DNA from: Microbacterium nymphoidis
GTDB lineage: Bacteria > Actinomycetota > Actinomycetes > Actinomycetales > Microbacteriaceae
Length of the DNA stretch: 64,000 nt
Direction of reading: 5' to 3'
Assembly: GCF_021044885.1 (NCBI RefSeq)
Contig: NZ_JAJNOD010000002.1
Coordinates: 310,001 to 374,000 of the forward strand
In this document: one piece after another, positions 43,817-52,717 of the stretch
Layout of the letters: every line of letters begins with the position of its first letter
How positions within the stretch are numbered: the stretch's first letter is position 1
Program-made: the position numbers and the translations under genes
Notes under the pieces: model-generated
What the model was told of the DNA's origin: nothing
What the model saw: the letters and a program-made list of their open reading frames with translations, nothing else
The model's database searches: none

Positions 43817-46009
43817 TCAGAAGCCGAGCTGGGCGACGCGGCCGGCATAGCGATGCACCCACCCGGTGCTGGTGTCGGCGGTGATGACCACGTCGTAGTA
43901 ACCGTTGTCGGTCGGCCAGACGAGCTCGGCGCTCTCGCCGGGCTTGACCCACACGCGCCGCGCTTCGCCGGCGAAGTCGTTCGGCACCACGTTGTAGTGC
44001 ACCGGCTGGCGGCCGTCGTTGTGCAGCTGCACCGTCACCGTGGGCTCGGATCCTCCGACGAGGTCGACGTCCACACGGGGTACCCCGGCGTTGTTCTGTC
44101 CCGCCGGGATGACGGTTCCTGCGTGGGAGCGGACGAATCCGTCCGGTCCGTACACCGAGAACGCGTAGCGGCCCTCGGTGGCCGTGGCGTCCCAGGTGTG
44201 CGTGCGTGGGTTCGCCGCCGAGACGGTGTAGGGCGTGTTGCTGAACGGCAGGTGGCGGTCGGGGAAGGCCTGCAGGCTCACGGCCTTGCCGTCGGGTCCT
44301 CCCGCGAGGCTCAGCGTCGCCGTAACCGTTCCCGCCGCGCGGTCTTCGGTGAATGTGCCGTGCGGGTGGTATGACAGCGGGCGTGCCGTCAGCGTGCCGC
44401 CGTCCCACTTGTCCGCCTCGGGAACCTGTGTGCTGATGGTGCCGCCGGCGCGGGCGATCTGGACGAGCGCATCGGTGTCCGGGAGCGACGGGACATCGAA
44501 GATCGGGTTCTGGAAGTCCATCGCGCTCGTCAGGTCGCCGCTGATGGCGCGGCGCCAGTCGGTGATGGTCGTCGAGCGCGCGGGGGTTCCGATGGCGGCC
44601 GTCCACGTCTCCAGGAACCGGATGATCGAGGTGTGATCGAACGTCTCGGTCCCCACCCAGCCGCCGCGCGTCCACGGGGAGACGAGGATGGTGGGGATGC
44701 GGGCGCCGTAGCCGAGCGGCGTGGAACCGGAGTACTCGCCCTCGGTGCCCGGCTCGGCGAACGGCGGGAGCACGTGGTCGAAGTAGCCGTCGTTCTCGTC
44801 GAAGGTCATGATCAGCAGGGTGCTGTTCCAGATCTCCTCGTTGCTCTGCAGCGTGGAGATGACCCGGTTGCAGAAGTGCGCGCCGTGCTCCGGGTTGGCC
44901 GAGGGATGCTCCGACCAGCTGTAGGGCGCAACCACCCAGCTCACCTGGGGGAGGGGGAACTCCGCTCCGGGGCGGCATGCCGCGATGAAGTCGCGGAGCA
45001 CGCCGTCCAGGTTGGTATCGCTGTCATTGTTCGGCACGCCGGTGCTCTTGTAGGGCGCCGAACCTGCGCGCCACACCAGTCCCGTTCCCGGTGCGTTCTT
45101 GACGGGATCGTTGCGATTGGCGATGTCGGTGGCCGTCGACCCCGATGTCGTGAACGATGCGAAGCCGCGGATGGGGTTGTCGGTGTAGTCGCCGACCCAG
45201 CTCGAGCCGTTGTTGGTGTTGTCCACGTAGATCCGCCAGGAGACGCCGGCGTCCTGGAGCGCTTCGGGGTAGGTCTGCCAGGCGCGCATGCCGTTGGATT
45301 CACCGCCGTTGCCCGTGCCGCCGCCGGATGTCCCCGTCCACGCGTAGAGCCGGTTGGGCGTGGTGGGACCCATGACGGAGCAGTGCCAGTTGTCGCAGAT
45401 CGTGTATGCGCTGGCCAGTGAATACTGCCAGGGCAGCTCTTCGCCGCTCAGGTAGTTCATCGTGCTCGCACCCTTGGCCCCGATCCAGTTGTTGTAGCGG
45501 CCACCCGCCCAGGCGCCCGCGCCGCCGGAGTAGGAGTGGTCGAGCCCCGTGGTGGAACCGGCCACCGTGGTGACCCGGTTCGGCCGGACGAACGAGGTGC
45601 CGGAGGGCTGCGAGAAGACGTCGGTGCCGTTCTGGAAGCGCAGCGCCTGCTTGTCGTTGTGGCCGCGCACGCCCGGGAGAGCGCCGTAGTAGTGGTCGAA
45701 CGACCGGTTCTCCTGCATCAGCACGACCACGTGCTTGATGTCGGTGATGTCCCCCGCGAAGCCGTCGGGGAGCACCGCGCGAACGCGGGATGCCGCCGCG
45801 GGAGCGGCGTTCGCGGCGGCTGCCTGCGCGGCGGACGCCGGCGTGCTGGAGGCCGTGACACCCGCGACCCCCGCCGCAGCGGCGGCGCCCATGAGGCCGA
45901 GCGCCTTCAGCATGCCGCGACGAGAGAGACCGGAGCGCAGGATCTGGTCGGGAACGGTCTTCGCGCGCTCGTAGGGATCGGGGGTGAAGGGGGTGGGCTC
46001 GCTGGACAT
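43817..46009 (-). CDS. Phosphocholine-type phospholipase C (Tat-exported)
   Basis: The 730-residue protein has a Tat signal (SRRGMLKALGLMG, about residues 29-41) and the catalytic core of the acid-phosphatase/phospholipase C superfamily: KHVVVLMQENRSFDHYYG near residue 90 and LIMTFDENDGYFDHV near 400. Two C-terminal beta domains (about 540-730) match the C-terminal repeats of PlcH/PlcN-type enzymes. It should hydrolyse phosphatidylcholine or sphingomyelin outside the cell, giving phosphocholine. The ATG at 46009 has AGGAG five bases ahead. The LPXTG protein gene follows on the same strand. The family is best known for virulence and for phosphate scavenging; the latter is likelier in an environmental actinobacterium. 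Confidence 0.88.
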   Translation of the reverse strand: MSSEPTPFTPDPYERAKTVPDQILRSGLSRRGMLKALGLMGAAAAAGVAGVTASSTPASAAQAAAANAAPAAASRVRAVLPDGFAGDITDIKHVVVLMQENRSFDHYYGALPGVRGHNDKQALRFQNGTDVFSQPSGTSFVRPNRVTTVAGSTTGLDHSYSGGAGAWAGGRYNNWIGAKGASTMNYLSGEELPWQYSLASAYTICDNWHCSVMGPTTPNRLYAWTGTSGGGTGNGGESNGMRAWQTYPEALQDAGVSWRIYVDNTNNGSSWVGDYTDNPIRGFASFTTSGSTATDIANRNDPVKNAPGTGLVWRAGSAPYKSTGVPNNDSDTNLDGVLRDFIAACRPGAEFPLPQVSWVVAPYSWSEHPSANPEHGAHFCNRVISTLQSNEEIWNSTLLIMTFDENDGYFDHVLPPFAEPGTEGEYSGSTPLGYGARIPTILVSPWTRGGWVGTETFDHTSIIRFLETWTAAIGTPARSTTITDWRRAISGDLTSAMDFQNPIFDVPSLPDTDALVQIARAGGTISTQVPEADKWDGGTLTARPLSYHPHGTFTEDRAAGTVTATLSLAGGPDGKAVSLQAFPDRHLPFSNTPYTVSAANPRTHTWDATATEGRYAFSVYGPDGFVRSHAGTVIPAGQNNAGVPRVDVDLVGGSEPTVTVQLHNDGRQPVHYNVVPNDFAGEARRVWVKPGESAELVWPTDNGYYDVVITADTSTGWVHRYAGRVAQLGF

Positions 46010-46158
46010 CCGAACTCCTGAATCGGGGCGTGAAGGGGGACCTCACGACACCAGCAACCGAATCCGAACGCCGGGTGAACGCCGGTCGTCATCCGTATGG
46101 CGTGCGCGCAGTCCGCTCGCCGAGTGCGCACACTGGGCTGCCTCGGTGCCGGCGACGG

Positions 46159-46923
46159 TCAGATGGCGCTGCGGGTCGGGGCGCCGGCGTCGATCTCGAA
46201 GGCGATCACGCCGGCGCGATAGCGATCCACCCCGATCTCCACCAGGCGCCCGTCTGCGGTGACCGTGGTTCGTGACACCTGCAGCAGCGGACTCGAGCGG
46301 CGGACGCCGAGGAGGGCGGCCTCGTCCGTGGATGCCGCGGACACCTCGATGCGATGGTTCGTGGCGGCGACCACGATGCCCGCGTCGGCGAGTGCCTGGG
46401 TGGTGGAGACCACGTCGTCGGCGAACTCGGCCACCACGGGAGCCAACCACGGCGCCCAGGTCGATCGTTCGACCATGACGGGGCGCTCGTCCAGAGTCCG
46501 TACTCTGACGAAGCGTTCCAGCGGCTCGCCCAACCGGATTCCGAAGCGCTGAGCCTCGCGCGCTGTGGCTGCGCCCGTCTCCCGGCTGGCGATCCGGCCG
46601 CCGGGCATGCGGCCGCCGGCGAGTGCCCATTCCGCGAACGACTGCATGCGGGCGAATCCCTGCGTGCGGCGGGCGTCGAGCACGATCCAGCCATCCCGCG
46701 GCCGGGCCTCGACCAGAGACAGGCGCGCGAGGCGCGCCAGCGCGCCTCGGATGACGCTGCGCGTCGCGCCGTACTGGCCTCCGAGCGCGGCCTCGCTCGG
46801 CAGCCGCTCGCCCATCGGGAACTCTCCCGCAACGATGCGCCGCCGGAGGTCCGCGCTGATGCGCGCCGTCTGCGTCGGCGCTTCGCCGTCGCGTCGGGTG
46901 CTCGCGCCCTCCTGAGATGCCAC
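46159..46923 (-). CDS. GntR-family regulator with UTRA domain (HutC type)
   Basis: The 254-residue protein has a GntR winged helix (about residues 20-90; LRRRIVAGEFPMGERLPSEA and ATRSVIRGALARL) and a UTRA effector domain (about 100-245; RFVRVRTLDERPVMVERSTW is the typical core). UTRA domains bind small metabolites such as amino sugars, histidine derivatives or phosphonates. The start is GTG. It lies 149 bases upstream of the phospholipase gene on the same strand, so it could regulate that operon. I see no obvious operator in the gap. The regulators in this window at 32556 (FCD type) and here are different subfamilies. Confidence 0.85.
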   Translation of the reverse strand: MASQEGASTRRDGEAPTQTARISADLRRRIVAGEFPMGERLPSEAALGGQYGATRSVIRGALARLARLSLVEARPRDGWIVLDARRTQGFARMQSFAEWALAGGRMPGGRIASRETGAATAREAQRFGIRLGEPLERFVRVRTLDERPVMVERSTWAPWLAPVVAEFADDVVSTTQALADAGIVVAATNHRIEVSAASTDEAALLGVRRSSPLLQVSRTTVTADGRLVEIGVDRYRAGVIAFEIDAGAPTRSAI

Positions 46924-47003
46924 GCTCGGATGCTACCCGCCTCGTCGGCGCCTCGACGACGGAGGCGGCCGGAAGGCGCAGCGCCGGACGATAGGCTCGA
47001 GCA

Positions 47004-47801
47004 GTGATGACCCCCGACGCCGCCCCGCGCTCCGCGCGATCGATCATCCTGTACCTCGTGATCGGCCTGGCGGCGGGATTGCTATCGGGCCTGTTCGGGG
47101 TGGGCGGTGGCACGGTGATCGTCCCCTTGCTCGTGATGCTCCTCGCCTTCGACCAGCGCATCGCCGCAGGCACCTCGCTCGCCGCCATCGTCCCCACCGC
47201 CACCGTCGGGGTGATCTCCTACGCGGTCGGCGGAAACGTCGCCTGGATCCCCGCGCTCATCCTCGCCGCCGGATCCGTCGTGGGCGCGCAGATCGGCACC
47301 GCCCTGCTGCCGCGCATCTCCCAGACCGCGTTGCGCTGGGGCTTCGTCGCCTTCGTGGTGCTGGTGATCATCAGCCTGTTCTTCGTGGTGCCCTCGCGCG
47401 ATGCGGAACTCCACGTCACCTGGCTCACCGGGCCGGGACTCGTGCTCTTGGGCCTGGTCACCGGAGTCCTTGCGGGCCTGCTGGGCGTCGGCGGTGGCGT
47501 CGTGGTGGTGCCGCTGCTCATGCTGTTGTTCGGCGCCAGCGATCTCATCGCCAAGGGCACCTCGCTGCTCATGATGATCCCGACCGCACTGTCCGGCACG
47601 ATCGGCAACGTCCGGCGCGGAAACGTCGATCTGCTCGGCGGCGTGCTGATCGGCCTGGCCGCGTGCTGCACGACGGCGGTCGGGGCGTTCTTCGCGAGCC
47701 ACATCGATCCGTGGCTGGGCAACATCCTGTTCGCGGTGTTCATGGTCTACATCGGTGCCCAGATGGCGATCAAGGCCATCCGCGGCCGGAACCAGGACTG
47801 A
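47004..47801 (+). CDS. TSUP-family (TauE/SafE) membrane permease
   Basis: The 265-residue protein has about eight membrane segments in two repeated halves, each with the TSUP signature: GLFGVGGGTVIVPLL and GLLGVGGGVVVVPLL. The family exports or imports organosulfonates, sulfite and related anions across the inner membrane. The start is a GTG at 47004 or the ATG at 47007; neither has a clear ribosome-binding site. No sulfur-metabolism gene lies close, so the substrate is open. Confidence 0.85.
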   Translation: MMTPDAAPRSARSIILYLVIGLAAGLLSGLFGVGGGTVIVPLLVMLLAFDQRIAAGTSLAAIVPTATVGVISYAVGGNVAWIPALILAAGSVVGAQIGTALLPRISQTALRWGFVAFVVLVIISLFFVVPSRDAELHVTWLTGPGLVLLGLVTGVLAGLLGVGGGVVVVPLLMLLFGASDLIAKGTSLLMMIPTALSGTIGNVRRGNVDLLGGVLIGLAACCTTAVGAFFASHIDPWLGNILFAVFMVYIGAQMAIKAIRGRNQD

Positions 47802-47897
47802 CGCGGTCCGCAGCGCTGACGCCGGGCCGCCGACACCGCCACCACAGCCCCGACGCCATGACCGACCACTGACACCGCACCGGAGACCCCCGAGACC

Positions 47898-48614
47898 ATG
47901 ACCGCCAGCACCGGCACCACGCCCGCGCCCACCGCCGTCCCCACTCGCGTGGATGCCGTCATCTTCGACTGCGACGGCGTCATCGCCGACTCCGAGGGGC
48001 TCACCAACGAGGTGCTGCGGGGGATGCTGGCGGAGCTCGGCTGGCAGCTCACTCGCGAGGAGTGCCTGGCGGAGTTCGCGGGGCATGCCCTGATCGACCG
48101 CGCTGACGTGATCGAGCAGCACACAGGTGTGCGCATCGACCACGACTGGATCGTCCGGTTCCGGGCCGGCCGCGACGAGGCGCTTCGCGCACACCTGCAG
48201 CCGATCTCCGGCGCCGCCGAGGCCGTGCGTGCCGCGGCCCGACGTTTTCCGCGCGGGATCGCGCTGGCCAGCGGCGCGGATCGGGCGAAGATCGAGCTGC
48301 AGCTGGACATGCTGGGCCTGGCCGATGCGTTCGGAGCCCAGGTGTTCTCGGGGCTCGAACAGCCGCGCACGAAGCCTGCGCCGGATGTCTATCTTTCGGC
48401 GATGGCCGCGCTGGGGGTGGGGCCCGAGCGCACCGTGGTGGTGGAGGACACGGTCGCCGGGGTGACAGCGGGTGTGGCGGCCGGGGCACGCGTGTGGGGC
48501 TATGCCCCGGGCGATGCCACCCACACCCCGGCCGAGCGCCTGCTCGCGGCCGGGGCGGAGGTCATCATCACCGATATGGCCGATCTCGTCGCATCGATCC
48601 TCGACCGGGGCTGA
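47898..48614 (+). CDS. HAD-IA hydrolase (phosphoglucomutase/phosphatase-like)
   Basis: The 238-residue protein has all HAD motifs: IFDCDGVIADSE (nucleophile Asp and acid Asp, near residues 24-26), LASGADRAK (motif II), TKPAPDVY (motif III Lys) and VVVEDTVAGVTAG (motif IV). The helical cap inserted after motif I makes it subfamily IA, like beta-phosphoglucomutase and small phosphatases such as RhlN or Gph. It probably dephosphorylates a sugar phosphate in the cytoplasm. The start is ATG at 47898. The N-terminus is extended by about 18 Ala/Thr/Pro residues. Confidence 0.88.
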   Translation: MTASTGTTPAPTAVPTRVDAVIFDCDGVIADSEGLTNEVLRGMLAELGWQLTREECLAEFAGHALIDRADVIEQHTGVRIDHDWIVRFRAGRDEALRAHLQPISGAAEAVRAAARRFPRGIALASGADRAKIELQLDMLGLADAFGAQVFSGLEQPRTKPAPDVYLSAMAALGVGPERTVVVEDTVAGVTAGVAAGARVWGYAPGDATHTPAERLLAAGAEVIITDMADLVASILDRG

Positions 48615-48671
48615 GCCGTTTTCCCCGGCCCGCGCGGAGGGCGCCGGAGAGCGGGTCGGTAGGATGGCGGG

Positions 48672-49121
48672 GTGAGTGTGAATCCGGATCTGGTCGGGCG
48701 TGTGTTCCCGCCGACCGCCCCCTATCTCGTCGGTCGTGAGAAGGTGCGCGAGTTCGCGCGCGCCACGTTCGCCACCGCAGCGCAGCACGTTGACCCCGAG
48801 GCCGCGCGTGCGCTGGGTTACGCGGATGTCGTCGCACCGCCGACCTTCGCCATGGTGATCCAGGACCGCACCATGCAGCAGTTGCTCGAGCTGGAGGACT
48901 CCGGCATCGAGCTGCACCGTCTCGTGCACGCCGAACAGCGCTTCAGCTACTCGCGCCCGATCGTCGCCGGCGACGAGCTGGTGGCACAGCTGGCCGTCAC
49001 CGGAATCCGCACTCTCGGCGGCAACGCCATGGTCACGAGCGAAGCCACGATCACCGATGCGCAGGGCGCGCACGTCGTTACCGCCACATCCGTGCTGCTG
49101 GTGGGAGGAGGAGCCGAATGA
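48672..49121 (+). CDS. MaoC-like hydroxyacyl-ACP dehydratase subunit HadA-like
   Basis: The 149-residue protein has the N-terminal MaoC/FAS1 dehydratase hot-dog fold: GRVFPPTAPYLVGREKVREFA, then DVVAPPTFAMVIQ and the C-terminal strand sequence FSYSRPIVAGDELVAQ. The family's non-catalytic HadA subunit pairs with HadB to dehydrate 3-hydroxyacyl-ACP in fatty or mycolic acid elongation. Its start is GTG (48672). The next gene overlaps by four bases (ATGA). The gene order hadA-hadB-murB is a conserved actinobacterial arrangement, which strongly supports the assignment, although Microbacteriaceae make no mycolates. Confidence 0.85.
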   Translation: MSVNPDLVGRVFPPTAPYLVGREKVREFARATFATAAQHVDPEAARALGYADVVAPPTFAMVIQDRTMQQLLELEDSGIELHRLVHAEQRFSYSRPIVAGDELVAQLAVTGIRTLGGNAMVTSEATITDAQGAHVVTATSVLLVGGGAE

Positions 49122-49525
49122 CCGCGTTCGAGAAGGGCGATGTGATCGCTCAGCGCAGCGTGCACCTCACTCGCGACAGCCTGGTGAAGTACGCCGGGGC
49201 TTCCGGGGACTTCAACCCGATCCACTACCGTGACGACATCGCCGCCGAGGTGGGCCTTCCCGGCGTGCTCGCCCACGGCATGCTCACCATGGGCATCGCC
49301 GTGAACACCGTGGCCGAGGCGATCGGCGACACCGGCCGGATCACCGACTACGGCGTGCGGTTCACTCGTCCTGTGGTCGTGGACGCCGCCGAGGGCGCGC
49401 ACCTGGACATCATCGCCGTGGTCGGTGCGGTGCTGGAGGGCGCCGTGCGCATCGATCTCACGGTCAAGCACGGCGAGACCACCGTGCTGGGCAAGGCGCA
49501 GCTCACGGTCCGCACGGACGCGTGA
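49118..49525 (+). CDS. MaoC-like hydroxyacyl-ACP dehydratase subunit HadB-like
   Basis: The 135-residue protein is a hot-dog dehydratase with the catalytic hydratase motif GASGDFNPIHYRDD (Asp and His) and GVLAHGMLTMG, as in the active subunit of the HadAB pair. It should dehydrate (3R)-hydroxyacyl thioesters with HadA. The ATG overlaps the hadA stop as ATGA and its stop overlaps the murB start, so the three genes are translationally coupled. Confidence 0.88.
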   Translation: MTAFEKGDVIAQRSVHLTRDSLVKYAGASGDFNPIHYRDDIAAEVGLPGVLAHGMLTMGIAVNTVAEAIGDTGRITDYGVRFTRPVVVDAAEGAHLDIIAVVGAVLEGAVRIDLTVKHGETTVLGKAQLTVRTDA

Positions 49526-50670
49526 GCATGGCGGAGATCACCCCGATCCCGCTCAGCGAGCTCACCACCCTGCGTTCGGGCGGCGTGCCCGCCCGGATGA
49601 TCGACGCGCACACGCGCGAGGAGCTCGTCGACGCGCTCCGCGAGACCTGGGCATCGGGCGAGCCGTGGCTGGTGCTGGGCGGCGGCTCGAACCTGTTCGC
49701 CGGTGACGGCGAACTCGATCACACCGTGATCCGTGTGCGCACCACGGGCATCGAGCGATTGGACGACCCCGCCGACGGCGTCGCCCGCATCCGCGTGCAG
49801 GCCGGCCACGGCTGGGACGATCTCGTGGGCTGGACGGTGGAGCACGGGCTCGCCGGCATCGAGGCGCTCTCCGGCGTCCCGGGAACCGTGGGCGCGGCGC
49901 CGGTGCAGAACATCGGGGCGTACGGGCAGGAGATCGTCCAGACCCTGGTCGGCGTGGAACTCATCGACGAGTCCACCGGCGAGGTGTCGGAAGTTCCCGC
50001 CGCGGAGCTGGGACTGGGTTTTCGGACCTCGGTGCTCAAGAGCCACTACGGCTCGGTGGCTGAGCGCGACGCGGTGATCCTGAGCGTCACCCTGGATCTC
50101 GGCGTGGTCGGGGACGCCGCGCTGTCCATCCCGCCCGGCCAGCTGCGCACTGCGCTGGGGCTGGGGGACCACGAGTCGATGACGCTGGCGGAGGTGCGCC
50201 GTGCCATCCTGTCGATCCGGGCGCGCAAGGGCATGGTGCTCGATCCCGCCGATCCCGATACGAACAGCGCCGGGTCGTTCTTCCAGAACGCCATCGTTCC
50301 GGAGGATTTCGCCCGGACGCTGCCGGCTGACTGCCCGCGCTGGCCCGTGGCCGCCGACAGCGGCACGGCGACGGCGACGGCCATTCCGCTGGCGGCATAT
50401 GACGGAACGGTGCCCCCGATCGTCGCTGCGACTCAGGACGTCAAGGTCAGCGCGGGATGGCTCATCGAGCACGCCGGGGTGGCCAAGGGATTCCGGCTTC
50501 CGGGATCGCGAGCCGGTCTGTCCACCAAGCACACGCTCGCCCTCACCAACCGGGGCGGTGCCTCTGCCGAGGAGATCGCGGAGCTGGCGCGGTTCGTCCG
50601 TGCCCGCGTCCAGTCCGAGTTCGGCCTCACGCTGCAGCCCGAGCCGATCCTCGTCGGCGTGGAGCTCTAG
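49522..50670 (+). CDS. murB: UDP-N-acetylmuramate dehydrogenase
   Basis: The 382-residue protein is a type I MurB flavoenzyme that reduces UDP-GlcNAc-enolpyruvate to UDP-MurNAc with NADPH. LVLGGGSNLF is the FAD-binding segment; GVPGTVGAAPVQNIGAYGQE continues it; SAGSFFQN carries the proton-donating Ser252, and EPILVGVE ends the chain with the conserved Glu. The start is GTG at 49522, with an ATG at 49528 as an alternative; the former overlaps the hadB stop as GTGA. A long hairpin begins at the base after the stop codon. Confidence 0.95.
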   Translation: MSMAEITPIPLSELTTLRSGGVPARMIDAHTREELVDALRETWASGEPWLVLGGGSNLFAGDGELDHTVIRVRTTGIERLDDPADGVARIRVQAGHGWDDLVGWTVEHGLAGIEALSGVPGTVGAAPVQNIGAYGQEIVQTLVGVELIDESTGEVSEVPAAELGLGFRTSVLKSHYGSVAERDAVILSVTLDLGVVGDAALSIPPGQLRTALGLGDHESMTLAEVRRAILSIRARKGMVLDPADPDTNSAGSFFQNAIVPEDFARTLPADCPRWPVAADSGTATATAIPLAAYDGTVPPIVAATQDVKVSAGWLIEHAGVAKGFRLPGSRAGLSTKHTLALTNRGGASAEEIAELARFVRARVQSEFGLTLQPEPILVGVEL

Positions 50671-50733
50671 CTTTCATAGCGCGCGAATGGCTCCTATCCC
50701 GCCCGGATAGGAGCCATTCGCGCACTACGAAGG
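50671..50733. terminator. 29-bp hairpin between convergent murB and ABC genes
   Basis: The arms 50671-50699 and 50705-50733 enclose CGCCC. The inner 19 bases (GCGCGAATGGCTCCTATCC) pair perfectly; two mismatches and one G-T pair lie in the outer part. It is directly adjacent to the murB stop and ends one base before the ATPase stop on the other strand. It is related to the hairpin at 56844-56916. Confidence 0.85.
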
Positions 50734-50734
50734 C

Positions 50735-51505
50735 TTATCCCCGCCGAGTGGCCCCGACGATCGCGGCGATGAGATCGGCCTGCGGCACATCGGCGCTGAA
50801 GCTGCCGTTGTTGCGACCGTGGCGTAGCACCTCGACACGGTCGGAGATCGCCTGCACGTCGGCGAGGTTGTGGCTGATGAACACGACACCGAGGCCCAGT
50901 TCGCGCAGTCGCTCGATGTGGGTCAGCACCTCGGCCGTCTGCGCCACGCTGAGCGACGCCGTCGGCTCGTCCAGGATGACCAGGCGCGGCTGACCGATGA
51001 GCGTGCGGGCGATCGCCACGGCCTGGCGCTGTCCGCCGGAGAGGTCACGCAGCGGGCTGCGGATGGAGGGGATGTGCGCGGCCAGGTCGTTGAGCGCGGC
51101 GCGCGTGGCGACCTCCATCTCGCCCTGTTGCATCCAGCCGCCGCTGCCGCGCAGCTCCCGGCCCAGGAACACGTTCGCCGTGACATCGAGGTTCTCGCAG
51201 ACGGCGAGATCCTGGAACACGGTGGCGATTCCCAGGGCGTGCGCGTCGGAGGGGGAGGAGATCTCCCGTACCTCTCCGTCCACCCTGATCTCGCCCGCGG
51301 TGGGGGTGAGCGCGCCCGCGATGATCTTCGCCAGGGTGGACTTGCCGGCCGCGTTGTCGCCGACGAGTCCGACCACTTCACGGGCGTGGACGGTGAAATC
51401 GACGTCCTTCAACGCCTCCACGGCACCGAACTGCTTGGTGACGGCGCGCATGTTCAGCAGCGGCGGTGCCGGCTGCGCTGCCGGCATCGAGACGGGGAGG
51501 CTCAT
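50735..51505 (-). CDS. Single-domain sugar ABC transporter ATPase
   Basis: The 256-residue protein is one ABC domain: GDNAAGKST (Walker A, about residues 50-58), VFQDLAVCENL (Q-loop), LSGGQRQAVAIAR (signature), LVILDEPTASL (Walker B) and a switch His in VVFISHN. It resembles the FrcA/RbsA half-type ATPases of CUT2 sugar importers. The start overlaps the ROK gene stop (ATGA). A full dual-domain ATPase is already encoded in the same operon (53893-55434), so the role of this extra one is unclear: it may serve another permease or act in regulation. Confidence 0.87.
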   Translation of the reverse strand: MSLPVSMPAAQPAPPLLNMRAVTKQFGAVEALKDVDFTVHAREVVGLVGDNAAGKSTLAKIIAGALTPTAGEIRVDGEVREISSPSDAHALGIATVFQDLAVCENLDVTANVFLGRELRGSGGWMQQGEMEVATRAALNDLAAHIPSIRSPLRDLSGGQRQAVAIARTLIGQPRLVILDEPTASLSVAQTAEVLTHIERLRELGLGVVFISHNLADVQAISDRVEVLRHGRNNGSFSADVPQADLIAAIVGATRRG

Positions 51506-52680
51506 GCTCGCTCCTCGAGAAGGGACGTGGAATCCGTGGACTGCAACACCATGATGGTGGCGCCGACCAGTTCGGCGTCGGTGCCGAACGCGGAGGGAAC
51601 CGGGTCCTGGAAGGAGTGCAGACCCGCGGGCGTGTGCGCACGAAGCGCATTGGTGAAGGGGACCATGAAGATCGGCCCGGCCTCCGTGAGCTCCCCGCCG
51701 ACGCTGACGACCGCGGGGGAGATGGCGCGACCGAGACCCGCCACCACGGTTCCGATCGCGGAGGCGGCATCGGCGATCACGCGCGCGCAGCCGGGGTCCC
51801 CAGCCGCCGCCTGGACGATGACGTCACGAAAGCTCAACTGGCCGTAGGTGGCTCGCAGCGGCTCGAGGATGGCATCGGCACCGGCGACGGTGTCCAGGCA
51901 GCCGCGCTGACCGCACCGGCAGATGGCTCCGGCAGGGTCCACCTGCACATGCCCGATTTCGCCCGCTGCACCGTCGTGACCTCGGTGGATACGGCGGTTG
52001 ATCATGATGCCGGCGCTGGTGGCGTGCGACGCGCGCACGAACACGCTCTCCGCGGCGTCTCGTGCCGAACCGCGAATCGACTCGGCGAGGGCCGCGAGAT
52101 TCGCGTCCTTCTCGACGAACACCGGGCAGGCCAGGCGCCGGCTCATGACCTCCGCAAGCGGCTCGCCCTCCCACCGGCGCATGATGCCGCGCAGCGCGAC
52201 ATGACCGGTGGCCGGGTCAACGGGAACCGGGACAGCGATGCAGACGCCGATGAGGTCGTCCGCCTCTGCGGCGATCATGCCGAGCATGTCCACGATCAGC
52301 AGTGCGATGCGGTCGAGCACCGTGTCCTCGGCGTGATCGGCGGCGAGCGGCATGGAGCGCTCCGCCAGCGAGGTCTGGTTCACGTCGCTGAGGCGCACCC
52401 GCATCGACCGGGTCCCCACGTGCACGGCGCCGACCACCCCCGTGCGGCGGGCGATGGTGACCAGCTGGGCCCGGCGGCCGCTGCGCGAGGTGGGATGGGT
52501 CTCCACCATCCCCGACTGGGAGAGGTCCTTCACGATGGCCGACACCGTCGCCGCGGAAAGACCGGTCGCTTCGGCGAGCTCAACCTGCGTGAGCCCGCCG
52601 AAGCGCTTGATCGTGTCAATGATCTTCGCGGCGTTTGCCTCGCGAAGTCCTGACTGGGATCCGGCCGGCCATCTGCTCAC
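51502..52680 (-). CDS. ROK-family transcriptional regulator
   Basis: The 392-residue protein has an N-terminal winged helix (about residues 15-75; LTQVELAEATGLSAATVSAI) and a ROK sugar-kinase-like domain. The zinc site is complete: GEIGHVQVDPAG followed by CRCGQRGCLDT. The start is GTG. The gene lies 37 bases after the permease gene and overlaps the next by four bases, so it is part of the sugar operon and probably its repressor. A 10-bp inverted repeat in front of the operon (56744-56770) is a likely target. The effector would be a sugar moved by the transporter or its phosphate. Confidence 0.9.
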   Translation of the reverse strand: MSRWPAGSQSGLREANAAKIIDTIKRFGGLTQVELAEATGLSAATVSAIVKDLSQSGMVETHPTSRSGRRAQLVTIARRTGVVGAVHVGTRSMRVRLSDVNQTSLAERSMPLAADHAEDTVLDRIALLIVDMLGMIAAEADDLIGVCIAVPVPVDPATGHVALRGIMRRWEGEPLAEVMSRRLACPVFVEKDANLAALAESIRGSARDAAESVFVRASHATSAGIMINRRIHRGHDGAAGEIGHVQVDPAGAICRCGQRGCLDTVAGADAILEPLRATYGQLSFRDVIVQAAAGDPGCARVIADAASAIGTVVAGLGRAISPAVVSVGGELTEAGPIFMVPFTNALRAHTPAGLHSFQDPVPSAFGTDAELVGATIMVLQSTDSTSLLEERA

Positions 52681-52717
52681 AGCGCGAGCCTATCGCGGCC
52701 ACCGGTGCGAACCCGGA

